NCBI GenBank assembly: GCA_035642125.1 | Contig: DASQSZ010000043.1 | Coordinates: 1 to 16,729 of the forward strand | Direction of reading: 5' to 3' | Length of the DNA: 16,729 nt | Origin: CALAED01 sp937891035 | GTDB taxonomy: Bacteria > Actinomycetota > Actinomycetes > Streptosporangiales > Streptosporangiaceae | The notes under the pieces: model-generated | What the model was told of the DNA's origin: nothing | What the model saw: only the letters and a program-made list of their open reading frames with translations | Databases searched by the model: none | Shown: in pieces, positions 7,441 through 13,391 of the stretch | Numbering within the stretch: the stretch's first letter is position 1 | Layout: each line of letters begins with the position of its first letter | Program-made: the position numbers and the translations under genes

Positions 7441-7532
7441 GGGTCACTCACCCTTCTCGCTCGCCGCGCGGACGGCTCGCCCGGAGGCTCGCCGGCCACT
7501 CCGCTCACTCGGCGGGCTCGCTCCCGGCTCAT
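7437..7532 (-). CDS. Micro-ORF 2 (31 residues), duplicate of micro-ORF 3
   Basis: Begins MSRERARRVSGVAGEPPGEP and ends ...RRVSDP. Its ATG overlaps the stop of micro-ORF 1 (ATGA) and its stop overlaps the ATG of micro-ORF 3 (ATGA). GGGGGAG about 7 nt upstream could serve as ribosome-binding site. There is no known family. The similarity to micro-ORF 3 is due to the tandem duplication. Confidence 0.3.
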   Translation of the reverse strand: MSRERARRVSGVAGEPPGEPSARRARRVSDP

Positions 7533-7618
7533 GACGTTGCTCCCCCGCCTCGGTTCATGGTCACCGCGTCGCCTGCCGGGTCCCACGTGGCGGCCGGATC
7601 CTTCGCCGAAGTACTCAT
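7529..7618 (-). CDS. Micro-ORF 1 (29 residues) coupled to the tlyA stop
   Basis: Begins MSTSAKDPAATWDPAGDAVT and ends MNRGGGATS. The ATG overlaps the tlyA stop (ATGA). A strong GGAGGG inside the tlyA 3' end sits 6 nt before it, the best initiation signal of the three micro-ORFs. It is not part of the duplication. Codons are mostly G/C-ending. I do not recognise a family. A real small protein encoded between tlyA and nadK is plausible. Confidence 0.4.
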   Translation of the reverse strand: MSTSAKDPAATWDPAGDAVTMNRGGGATS

Positions 7619-8430
7619 GTCGGGCCCTCCGCGACGGCTCGGGTGAGATCGCCTTCGGCGAGTGGTGGCGCGCCCGCTCGCAGCCACAGAAAGTACTCCA
7701 CATTTCCCGACGGCCCGGGCAGCGCGCTGGCCGTGACCGCCTCGACGCCGAGCCCGATGGCGGCGGCGTGGCAGGCGACCTCGCGTACGGCCGCGGCGCG
7801 CAGCAGCGGATCGCGGACCACGCCGCCCGCGCCGACCTTGCCCTTGCCGACCTCGAACTGGGGCTTGACCAGCACGATGAGGTCGCCCTCCGGGGTGAGG
7901 CAGCGCCGCAGCGGCGCCAGCACCAGCCGAAGCGAGATGAACGACAGGTCGGCGACGGCCAGGCTGGGCAGCGCACCGTCGGGCGCGGCCACCTGTGCCG
8001 GCGTCAGCTCCCTGACGTTGCATCGTTCGACGACCGTGACCCGGGCGTCGGTGCGCAGCGACCAGGCGAGCTGGCCGTAGCCGACGTCGACGGCGACGAC
8101 GTGGGCGGCTCCCGCGCGCAGCAGCACGTCGGTGAATCCGCCCGTCGAGGCGCCGGCGTCGAGGCACCGCCGGCCCAGCGGATCGAGGTCGGCGAACGCG
8201 GCGAGCGCGCCCGCGAGCTTGTGGCCGCCTCTGGACACGTAGCCGGGATCGTCGCCGCCGGCCGGCGCGGACACGACGATCGCCGCGCCGGTCTCGACCT
8301 GGGTGGCCGGCTTGTCGGCCGGCCGGCCGCCGACCCGTACCCGACCGGCGTCGATGAGCTCGACGGCCTGGTCGCGCGACCTGGCCAGGCCACGCCGCAC
8401 GAGCTCGCTGTCCAGGCGGCGGCGGGTCAC
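7615..8430 (-). CDS. tlyA: TlyA 16S/23S rRNA (cytidine-2'-O)-methyltransferase
   Basis: S-adenosylmethionine-dependent methyltransferase. In Mycobacterium it methylates 16S and 23S rRNA cytidines, and its loss gives capreomycin resistance. It has 271 residues from GTG 8430. An S4 RNA-binding domain covers about 1-60 (TRRRLDSELVRRGLARSRDQ, then VRVGGRPA). The Rossmann methyltransferase domain has motif I LDAGASTGGFTD (90-101) and VKPQFEVGKGKVG (188-200). K71, D161, K189 and E245 line up with the K-D-K-E tetrad of M. tuberculosis TlyA, so the enzyme looks functional. The start is set by GGAGGG 4 nt upstream. The GTG overlaps the stop of an 86-codon ORF (GTGA), and the tlyA stop overlaps micro-ORF 1. 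Haemolysin annotation of this family is historical. Confidence 0.95.
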   Translation of the reverse strand: MTRRRLDSELVRRGLARSRDQAVELIDAGRVRVGGRPADKPATQVETGAAIVVSAPAGGDDPGYVSRGGHKLAGALAAFADLDPLGRRCLDAGASTGGFTDVLLRAGAAHVVAVDVGYGQLAWSLRTDARVTVVERCNVRELTPAQVAAPDGALPSLAVADLSFISLRLVLAPLRRCLTPEGDLIVLVKPQFEVGKGKVGAGGVVRDPLLRAAAVREVACHAAAIGLGVEAVTASALPGPSGNVEYFLWLRAGAPPLAEGDLTRAVAEGPT

Positions 8431-8687
8431 CGTGCCCTCCGTCCGGCCGACGGCGGACCCGGGGTCTGTGGGCGGCGGACGCCGCCCACCCACCCACGAC
8501 AACGCGTGCTCGTCAGCCAGTGCGTGGCGCCTAGGGGCCCGCCGCGCGCACGCTGTCGCTTCACACGGCGCAGATAAGCCACATAATCCGTACGTTCCAC
8601 TCGTTCCGTTCGTTCCGCTCGCCGGCTCCAGCCGCGTCCTCGGCGTCGCGCCACCCGCCCGCTCGGCGCGCCGGGCCGCCAGCTCAT
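8427..8687 (-). CDS. Possible 86-residue Arg-rich ORF bridging to tlyA
   Basis: Starts at ATG 8687, overlapping the stop of the upstream gene (ATGA), and stops at 8427-8429, overlapping the tlyA GTG (GTGA). The fit at both ends is exact. The product begins MSWRPGAPSGRVARRRGRGW, contains an ERTERVERT repeat and TDYVAYLRRVK, and is about a quarter Arg. About a quarter of the codons end in A or T, clearly less biased than neighbouring genes, and I recognise no family. The overlaps argue for translation and the codon use argues against a long-conserved protein. It could be a coupling relay or spacer DNA kept open by chance. Confidence 0.3.
   Translation of the reverse strand: MSWRPGAPSGRVARRRGRGWSRRAERTERVERTDYVAYLRRVKRQRARGGPLGATHWLTSTRCRGWVGGVRRPQTPGPPSAGRRAR
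8435..8440 (-). promoter_or_regulatory. Shine-Dalgarno GGAGGG fixing the tlyA GTG start
   Basis: The minus strand reads GGAGGG, CACG, GTG. This spacing, together with the S4 domain starting directly afterwards, supports GTG 8430 over the longer open frame extending upstream. Confidence 0.7.
8468..8489 (-). other. Strong hairpin 38 nt upstream of tlyA
   Basis: A perfect 9-bp stem (GTGGGCGGC with GCCGCCCAC) with a GGAC-type tetraloop. There is no U-tract on either strand. If transcribed it would fold just ahead of the tlyA ribosome-binding site. It could slow ribosomes or the RNA polymerase, or be a processing or stability element; termination is less likely. Confidence 0.45.
8591..8617. repeat. 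Three tandem 9-bp repeats
   Basis: On the plus strand TACGTTCCA, CTCGTTCCG and TTCGTTCCG follow each other, sharing the CGTTCC core. In the minus-strand 86-codon ORF they encode the ERT-ERV-ERT repeat. They lie beside a locally AT-richer patch (ATAAGCCACATAATCC), unusual for this region. Confidence 0.7.
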
Positions 8688-9103
8688 GAGCCCCAGTTCG
8701 GCGGGCCGGGGCGCGGCCCGGAGTGCTGGGCCGGTCGCGGTCCCGGCCTCTGGCGGGCCGCCGCGTCGGACGGCTCCCCCGGTGCCGGCGGTTGCTCCTC
8801 GTGGTCGACCGCGGCGAGCACGTCCTGCAGGCGCCGGTGTACGTCTTCGAAGACCTCGACATGGTCGGCCACCGGCGCCGTCAGCAGCTCGTCGAGCCTG
8901 GACAGCGCCGCGTCGACCCGTTCGTCGCCCGTCGGCTCGGGCGATGGCGGCGGCTCCGCCCGAGCGACGACCGGCTCGCCCATCTGGGATGATTGGGGCT
9001 GCTGTTGGGACGTTTGAGGTGAAAGAGGCGATGGAGACGAGTGTTGCGGGGCATCGGCCGGACCGCCGCTCTCGGGGTCGTACGGTACGTCGCCGCCGAT
9101 CAT
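8684..9103 (-). CDS. Conserved hypothetical protein upstream of tlyA (Rv1693-like position)
   Basis: A 139-residue protein from ATG 9103. The start is supported by GGAGG at 9113-9117, 9 nt upstream. The first 55 residues are Pro/Ser/Gln-rich and probably disordered, and the C-terminal 40 are Pro/Arg-rich. Only the middle looks structured: GDERVDAALSRLDELLTAPV followed by ADHVEVFEDVHRRLQDVLAA, predicted as two amphipathic helices. A small protein with such a helical pair commonly sits between the HAD phosphatase gene and tlyA in actinomycetes (Rv1693 in M. tuberculosis), so I assign it by position and pattern. Function is unknown. It is the first gene of the co-directional cluster and is divergent from the SCP2-like gene across 127 bp. 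Confidence 0.75.
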   Translation of the reverse strand: MIGGDVPYDPESGGPADAPQHSSPSPLSPQTSQQQPQSSQMGEPVVARAEPPPSPEPTGDERVDAALSRLDELLTAPVADHVEVFEDVHRRLQDVLAAVDHEEQPPAPGEPSDAAARQRPGPRPAQHSGPRPGPPNWGS

Positions 9104-9230
9104 CGCCTGTCGCCTCCTGCACGGCCTGTGCCGGACGCCGTCGGTCGCCCGCCGGTCGCCTCCACTTCAACAAGAACGCTACCGTCCGAGAACACCATCG
9201 TTGTCGATCCGAACGGGGTAGACCCTCACC

Positions 9231-9572
9231 ATGGCTTCCGAGGAGGAATGTCGCGCGGCGCTCGACCGCATCGTCGAGCGCCTCGGCGAAGTGGAGCCTG
9301 AGCAGTTCAAGGAGCACGTCGTCGACCGCACGATCAGCTGCCGGATCCCGGATCTCGGGCTGACCTTTCGCTCGCGGATCCACGAAGGCGGGCTCGACGT
9401 GTTCGCGCCGGGCGCCGACTGGCAGTCTGGCCAGGTGCGGGTCACGGTGAACAGCGACGATCTGGTCGCCCTTGCGAAGGATGAGCTGAACGCCGCCAAG
9501 GCCTGGGCCACCGGTCGTCTCAAGATCGAGGCGAACGTCTTCGACCTCTTCCGGCTGCGCCGGCTCCTGTAG
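9231..9572 (+). CDS. SCP2 sterol-binding-domain-like protein
   Basis: A 113-residue single-domain protein starting MASEEECRAALDRIVERLGE. The alternating strands ISCRIPDLGLTFRSRI, GLDVFAPG and VRVTVNSDDLVALAKDEL are followed by AAKAWATGRLKIEAN and FDLFRLRRLL. This order, ending with a helix that contains a G-x-h-K/R-h-x-G-like segment, is typical of the SCP-2 fold, a hydrophobic-ligand-binding domain. The ligand is unknown. There is no signal peptide, so it is cytosolic. It is convergent with the HAD gene, with only 3 nt between the two stops, and interrupts an otherwise minus-strand series. No strong ribosome-binding site is visible before the ATG; GGGG lies about 12 nt upstream. Confidence 0.8.
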   Translation: MASEEECRAALDRIVERLGEVEPEQFKEHVVDRTISCRIPDLGLTFRSRIHEGGLDVFAPGADWQSGQVRVTVNSDDLVALAKDELNAAKAWATGRLKIEANVFDLFRLRRLL

Positions 9573-9575
9573 CGC

Positions 9576-10625
9576 TCAGTCCGTACCGTCCTCACGACCG
9601 CACCCAAGACCGCCCTCAAGCCGTTCCAACGCGGCGGCAACGGACTCCATCGCGATGGGGTCGTCCGCATGCCAGGCGGCGGCGCAGAGGGCGCGCAGGC
9701 CGTCGATCGGATCACCGTGGCCGGACAGGTCGATGTGACCGACATCGGCCGCCCAGGCGGCCCGCCAGCCGCCGCATTCGTAAACGTGATCGTCGTGCCG
9801 GACCTCTGGATGCGGGGTGAGGAGACCGGCCAGATCGGCGGCCACATAGGTGGGGCGGCGGCTCGCCGGGGCGGTCACCAGCTCCGGCGCGCCGGTCACC
9901 CCGGTGAGTACCAGCAGGCTGTCCGCGCCACCGCGCCGGGCGCCCTCGATGTCGGTGTCCAGCCGATCTCCGATGACCAGCGGACGGCGGGCACCGGTGC
10001 GCAGCACGGCCTCCTGGTGCAGCGGCTGTTCGGGTTTGCCGGTGACGATGGGGTCGATCCCGGTGGCGGTGGCGATGACCCGCAGCAGCGAGCCGTTGCC
10101 CGGCCGGGGCTGTCGACCACGGCCGCCGGAGACCGTTCGGTCGCCGTTGGAGCCGACGAAAAACGCCCCGCCGGCGACGGCCTGTGCTCCCTCGGCGATG
10201 AGGCTGTAGGAAAGGTCGGGGGTGTATCCCTGCGCTACGGCGGCGGGACGTTCGGCGGCGGTGGACACGGGCCGCAGCCCCTGGGCCCGCAGCGCCTGCC
10301 GCAAGCCCATGCCGCCGACGACGAGGACCCGCGCACCGGGTGGCAGGCGATCGGCCAGCAGCCGGGCGGCGGCCTGAGCCGACGTGACGACGTCCTCGGC
10401 GGCCGCCGGCACGCCGATGTCGCTGAGCAGCGAGGCCACGGCGCTCGGCGTCCGGGAGGCGTTGTTGGTGACGAACGCGAGCCGCATGCCGCTCGCCCGG
10501 GCCTTGTCGAGTGCCTCTTCGACGCCCGGCAGCGCTCGGCTGCCGATGTAGACGGTGCCGTCGAGATCGAGCAACCCCACGTCGTACGCCTCGCTCAACG
10601 GACGTGCGCAGCCTCGCAGGCTCAT
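9576..10625 (-). CDS. HAD-IIA family phosphatase (Rv1692-like, probable glycerol 3-phosphate phosphatase)
   Basis: A haloacid-dehalogenase hydrolase of the NagD-like IIA subfamily with 349 residues from ATG 10625. Motif I is LLDLDGTVYIG (nucleophile D20, acid/base D22). Motif II is VTNNAS (about 53-58). The motif III lysine is in TGKPEQPL (K197), and motif IV is IGDRLDTDIEGARRGGAD (about 218-235). All catalytic residues are present. About 80 residues beyond the HAD core (from YVAADLAGLLTPHPEVRHDD) form a C-terminal extension also seen in the mycobacterial homologue Rv1692, reported to dephosphorylate glycerol 3-phosphate in phospholipid recycling. The substrate is inferred from position and architecture. 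GGGG 6 nt upstream favours ATG 10625 over the GTG at 10637. Confidence 0.9.
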   Translation of the reverse strand: MSLRGCARPLSEAYDVGLLDLDGTVYIGSRALPGVEEALDKARASGMRLAFVTNNASRTPSAVASLLSDIGVPAAAEDVVTSAQAAARLLADRLPPGARVLVVGGMGLRQALRAQGLRPVSTAAERPAAVAQGYTPDLSYSLIAEGAQAVAGGAFFVGSNGDRTVSGGRGRQPRPGNGSLLRVIATATGIDPIVTGKPEQPLHQEAVLRTGARRPLVIGDRLDTDIEGARRGGADSLLVLTGVTGAPELVTAPASRRPTYVAADLAGLLTPHPEVRHDDHVYECGGWRAAWAADVGHIDLSGHGDPIDGLRALCAAAWHADDPIAMESVAAALERLEGGLGCGREDGTD

Positions 10626-10815
10626 CGGCCGCCCCACCTCATCGCCACCACCGTCCCATCGCCGCCTGGACTCGTCACGCTGTCACGCTACCCGGGCGGA
10701 TGGCGGAGCATTTGCCTGCGGCCGGCCTGAAGCCGAGTGCATAATCTCGGCGAGCCGCCGCCGTCCCGCCCTGCAGCCCGGGTGCTCGTCGTCATCTTCG
10801 CAGCGCGTGGACGCC

Positions 10816-10840
10816 GTCCCGGCGGGCCTCCCGGTGGGAC
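10816..10840 (-). terminator. GC-rich hairpin downstream of the small TPR gene
   Basis: On the minus strand GTCCC pairs with GGGAC, then after a 2x2 internal loop CGGG pairs with CCCG around an AGG loop. It lies 25 nt after the TPR stop in the 240-bp gap before the HAD gene. No U-run follows, so it is at best a weak, actinomycete-style terminator or a 3'-end stabiliser. Confidence 0.3.
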
Positions 10841-10864
10841 TCCAGCACCCCGCGACGGGAGGGG

Positions 10865-11254
10865 CTACCGGCGGGCGTTGAGCGTGGCGCGGGCCTGGCG
10901 CAGCGCGTTGGTGTAGTCCTTGTTGTCGGGGCGCATCGCGGCGGCGAGGGCGAGGTGCTCGACGGCGCCGGCGAAATCGCCCATCCGGGTGAGGGCCAGG
11001 CCAAGCCCAAAAAGAGCGTAGTCCTCGGAGGGGTTGTCTTCGACGATCGACCGGAAACTGTCGGCGGCCTCGGCGTAGCGTCGGGCGCCGAACTGGGCGC
11101 GGGCGAGCGCCTCGCGGATGCTGCGGGAGCCGGGCTCGGCCTGTGCGGCGCGCTGCAGCAACTCGACGGCCGCCGCGGGGCTGCCGGACGTCAACAGGCG
11201 GAGGCCGCGGGTGTACCACTCGTAGACGTCGCCGCTGGGTTCGGCTCGACTCAT
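10865..11254 (-). CDS. Small tetratricopeptide-repeat protein
   Basis: A 129-residue protein from ATG 11254, supported by GGAGG 8 nt upstream. It is all-helical with three TPR-like units: roughly 11-44 (VYEWYTRGLRLLTSGSPAAA), 45-78 (SIREALARAQFGARRYAEAA) and 79-113 (DYALFGLGLALTRMGDFAGA). Each has the small/aromatic residue spacing of TPRs and ends near a Pro (AEPGS, DNPSE, MRPDN). There is no signal peptide or membrane segment, so it is a cytosolic protein-protein interaction module with unknown partner. Tetratricopeptide genes near the Rv1692-type phosphatase recur in actinomycetes. It is divergent from the DUF1015 gene across 83 bp, which probably holds both promoters. Confidence 0.85.
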   Translation of the reverse strand: MSRAEPSGDVYEWYTRGLRLLTSGSPAAAVELLQRAAQAEPGSRSIREALARAQFGARRYAEAADSFRSIVEDNPSEDYALFGLGLALTRMGDFAGAVEHLALAAAMRPDNKDYTNALRQARATLNARR

Positions 11255-11337
11255 GACCCATGCCTCCGCTCGACCATCGACTCGACCCCCAGTAGCCGGC
11301 CCGGCTTGCGTCGCGTCCAGCGCGTACCGTCGCCTAC

Positions 11338-12711
11338 ATGTCCATAGTGAATGACGACCTCCCTTTCGGCCTTCCCTGGCCCGAAGGGCGTACACCGGCC
11401 GAGTTCAGCGCCCGCGCCTTCGGCAGTGGCGCGGCCAACCCGGCTGATCGGGCGGCGGGGCTGGTCATGGTCCCATTCCGCGGCGTGCGGTACGCGGCGG
11501 GCGTGGACCTCGCCGCCGTCACCTCACCGCCCTACGATCTCATCGACGAGGAAGCCGTGCGGCGGCTGCTCGCCGTCGATCCGCACAACATCGTCCGGCT
11601 GATCCTGCCGGTCGGGGATCCGGCCGGGCGGTACGTTCAGGCGCGGGACACGCTCCGGGCCTGGCGCGCGGACGGGACGCTCGGCACCGATCCCGACCCG
11701 AGCCTGTACGTCTATGAGCAGAGCGGGCAAGGGGTCATGCAGCGCGGTTTGATCGGCGCCCTCGGGTTGCGCGCCGAAGCCGCGGGGGTCGTGCTGCCCC
11801 ACGAGGACGTCTTTCCCGGCCCGGTACGGGACCGGCTGCGGTTGATGGGCACGACCGGAGCCAACCTCGAGCCGATCTTCCTGGTGTACGAGGGCGGGGG
11901 GACAGCCAGCCAGATCGTGGACGAGACCGCCGCGACCGAACGGCCGGTGGTCGAACTCGACACCGACGATGGTCTGACCCATCGCCTCTGGCGCGTGACG
12001 GCGCCGGACGTACACGCGGACATCGCGGCGGACCTGCGCGAGCGGCAGGCGCTGATCGCCGACGGGCACCACCGCTATGCCACCTACCGGGCGCTGCAGC
12101 ACTGGCACCACTCGGCGGGCAGCGGGCCCGGCCCCTGGGACTACGGGCTGGCGCTCCTGGTCGACTCGGCCCACTATCCGCCACGGCTCGGCGCGATCCA
12201 TCGTGTGCTCCCGGACCTACCCCTGGCGGCGGCGGTGGAACGCGCCAAGAGCGCGTTCCGGGTGGCCGAGGTCTCCGGGTCGCTGACCGCAGCACTCGAC
12301 CTGCTCCGAGCCGCCACGGACACGGCGTTCCTGCTCGGGGACACCGCCCGGCTGTACCTCCTCACCGATCCGGACCCGGTCGCGTTGGCGCGGGCCATGC
12401 CGCCCGAGCGTTCGACGCGTTGGCGCCGCCTGGACACAGCCGCGTTGGACCAGCTGCTGATCAACCATGTGTGGGGGATCACCGAGGACGAGCACACCGT
12501 CGAGATCGTCCATCACGACGCGGCGACCGCGATCGCCCGCGCCGCCCGTTCGGGCGGGACGGCCATCGTCATGAATCCGCTGCTCATAGCGGATGTGCTC
12601 GCCGTCGCCGCCGGCGGTGAGCGAGTGCCGCGAAAGTCAACCTCGTTCGGCCCAAAGCCCTGCACGGGCGTGATCCTCCGGCTCTTCGACACCGAGCCAG
12701 CGGGACTTTGA
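11338..12711 (+). CDS. DUF1015 family protein
   Basis: A 457-residue cytosolic protein of the DUF1015 (PF06245) family, whose biochemical role is unknown to me. Family blocks are VPFRGVRY (45-52), VTSPPYDLID (61-70), HNIVRLILP (83-91), LPHEDVFPGPVRDRL (153-167), EPIFLVYE (178-185) and LIADGHHRYATYRAL (239-253). The conserved domain starts near residue 44, where an alternative ATG (11467) exists. The first 20 codons are poorer in G/C-ending codons than the rest. No Shine-Dalgarno precedes ATG 11338, so that start would have to be leaderless. ATG 11467 has only a GGGG 6 nt upstream. The N-terminal 43 residues are thus the uncertain part. Its 3' end converges on the SSB-like gene across 178 bp with no obvious terminator. 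Confidence 0.85.
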   Translation: MSIVNDDLPFGLPWPEGRTPAEFSARAFGSGAANPADRAAGLVMVPFRGVRYAAGVDLAAVTSPPYDLIDEEAVRRLLAVDPHNIVRLILPVGDPAGRYVQARDTLRAWRADGTLGTDPDPSLYVYEQSGQGVMQRGLIGALGLRAEAAGVVLPHEDVFPGPVRDRLRLMGTTGANLEPIFLVYEGGGTASQIVDETAATERPVVELDTDDGLTHRLWRVTAPDVHADIAADLRERQALIADGHHRYATYRALQHWHHSAGSGPGPWDYGLALLVDSAHYPPRLGAIHRVLPDLPLAAAVERAKSAFRVAEVSGSLTAALDLLRAATDTAFLLGDTARLYLLTDPDPVALARAMPPERSTRWRRLDTAALDQLLINHVWGITEDEHTVEIVHHDAATAIARAARSGGTAIVMNPLLIADVLAVAAGGERVPRKSTSFGPKPCTGVILRLFDTEPAGL

Positions 12712-12889
12712 CGCGCCCCAAATCCGGCCCTACTCCTGGCTGCCCGTCAGGGACGCCTGCGCTCGCACGAGCACGCCGACGCCGGCCCGCGCCCATCGCG
12801 GTCCCTCGCCGCCCACCGGCCGCCTAGATGAGCTCCCGGATACCCGGCGCGATGGCGGCGCGGCCGCAGGACTCGCTGCCGTGCCCCGC

Positions 12890-13246
12890 TCAGGTCTCGG
12901 CCACCGGGTCGCCCGCCGGGGCGGCCCGCGCCCGGCGCTCTTCGGCCCGGTGGACCACGACCTCACAGCGGCTGCCACCGGGCCAGAACCGCCGGCGCAG
13001 CGCACCGTGGATCTCGAGCAGCTGATCGGGTCGCCACGCGCGGGCCGGGCCGAACAACCGCCTGTCGAAGGTGACGCAGTTGATGGTGTCGACGACCCTC
13101 TTCGGCGTACGACGCTCGGCCGCCGGCCGGTCCACGATGAGGCGCCACAACATGATCAGATCGCCGCTCGGTAAGGTCTTGACCAATGGCGTGTCCGACA
13201 GCCTCCCGACGAGTGACACGTCGTTGACGTACGGGTAGTCGTCCAT
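12890..13246 (-). CDS. Short single-stranded DNA-binding (SSB-like OB-fold) protein
   Basis: A 118-residue protein from ATG 13246, supported by GGAGG 5 nt upstream. It shows the SSB OB-fold pattern: VNDVSLVGRLSDTPLVKTLP (7-26), GDLIMLWRLIVDR (28-40), VVDTINCVTFDRRL (51-64), LLEIHGALRRRFW (76-88), and a last strand SRCEVVVHRAEE (92-103). The usual long Gly/Pro linker and acidic tip (DDDIPF-like) of housekeeping SSB are missing; the protein ends in AAPAGDPVAET. It is therefore a secondary SSB paralogue, as seen in many actinomycetes, that likely cannot recruit partners through the acidic tail. It is divergent from the MBL-fold gene across 145 bp. Confidence 0.8.
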   Translation of the reverse strand: MDDYPYVNDVSLVGRLSDTPLVKTLPSGDLIMLWRLIVDRPAAERRTPKRVVDTINCVTFDRRLFGPARAWRPDQLLEIHGALRRRFWPGGSRCEVVVHRAEERRARAAPAGDPVAET

Positions 13247-13379
13247 GGGTCCCTCCGTTTCTGCCGCTCGCGGCGGTCGCCCGGGTGCGCGGCCGCGGGT
13301 CAGATGTCCGTCCCGTGCGATCCCTACGATGGGCGGTGACCGAGGCTGGGAAAAGACCCGGCCGCGTCTGTGGATAACC

Positions 13380-13384
13380 GGAGG
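13380..13384 (+). promoter_or_regulatory. Shine-Dalgarno GGAGG fixing the MBL-fold gene start
   Basis: GGAGG lies 7 nt before GTG 13392. The frame stays open further upstream to 13245, but that part would overlap the divergent SSB start and is Arg/Pro-rich with no family resemblance, so GTG 13392 is preferred. Confidence 0.65.
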
Positions 13385-13391
13385 TCCGTCC

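Larger units (their letters stand above)
7335..7532 (-). repeat. Imperfect tandem duplication of a ribosome-binding-site plus ATGAGC leader
   Basis: Two direct copies lie head to tail on the minus strand, 7532-7441 and 7440-7335. Each starts with ATGAGC followed by GGGAGCGAGCCCGCCGAGTG and ends in GAAGGGTGAGTGACCC. They are nearly identical except for a few substitutions and a 14-nt insertion in the second copy close to its end. nadK itself starts with ATGAGC just after the second copy, so the repeat unit runs from start codon to start codon. This is best explained by duplication of a gene-start region, or by insertion of a dispersed GC-rich repeat, in the tlyA-nadK spacer. Confidence 0.85.

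Noticed and set aside
7615..8862. Extended frame of tlyA to 415 residues.
   Set aside because: The part before GTG 8430 is Arg/Pro-rich, overlaps the upstream gene, and GGAGGG sits just before GTG 8430 where the S4 domain starts.
9104..9230. Divergent promoter pair between the small hypothetical and SCP2-like genes.
   Set aside because: Position calls for promoters, but no -35/-10 pair with acceptable spacing could be found on either strand.
10732..10751. Hairpin GCCGAG/CTCGGC upstream of the HAD gene, considered as regulatory.
   Set aside because: Six-bp stem with an 8-nt loop and no associated promoter or binding motif.
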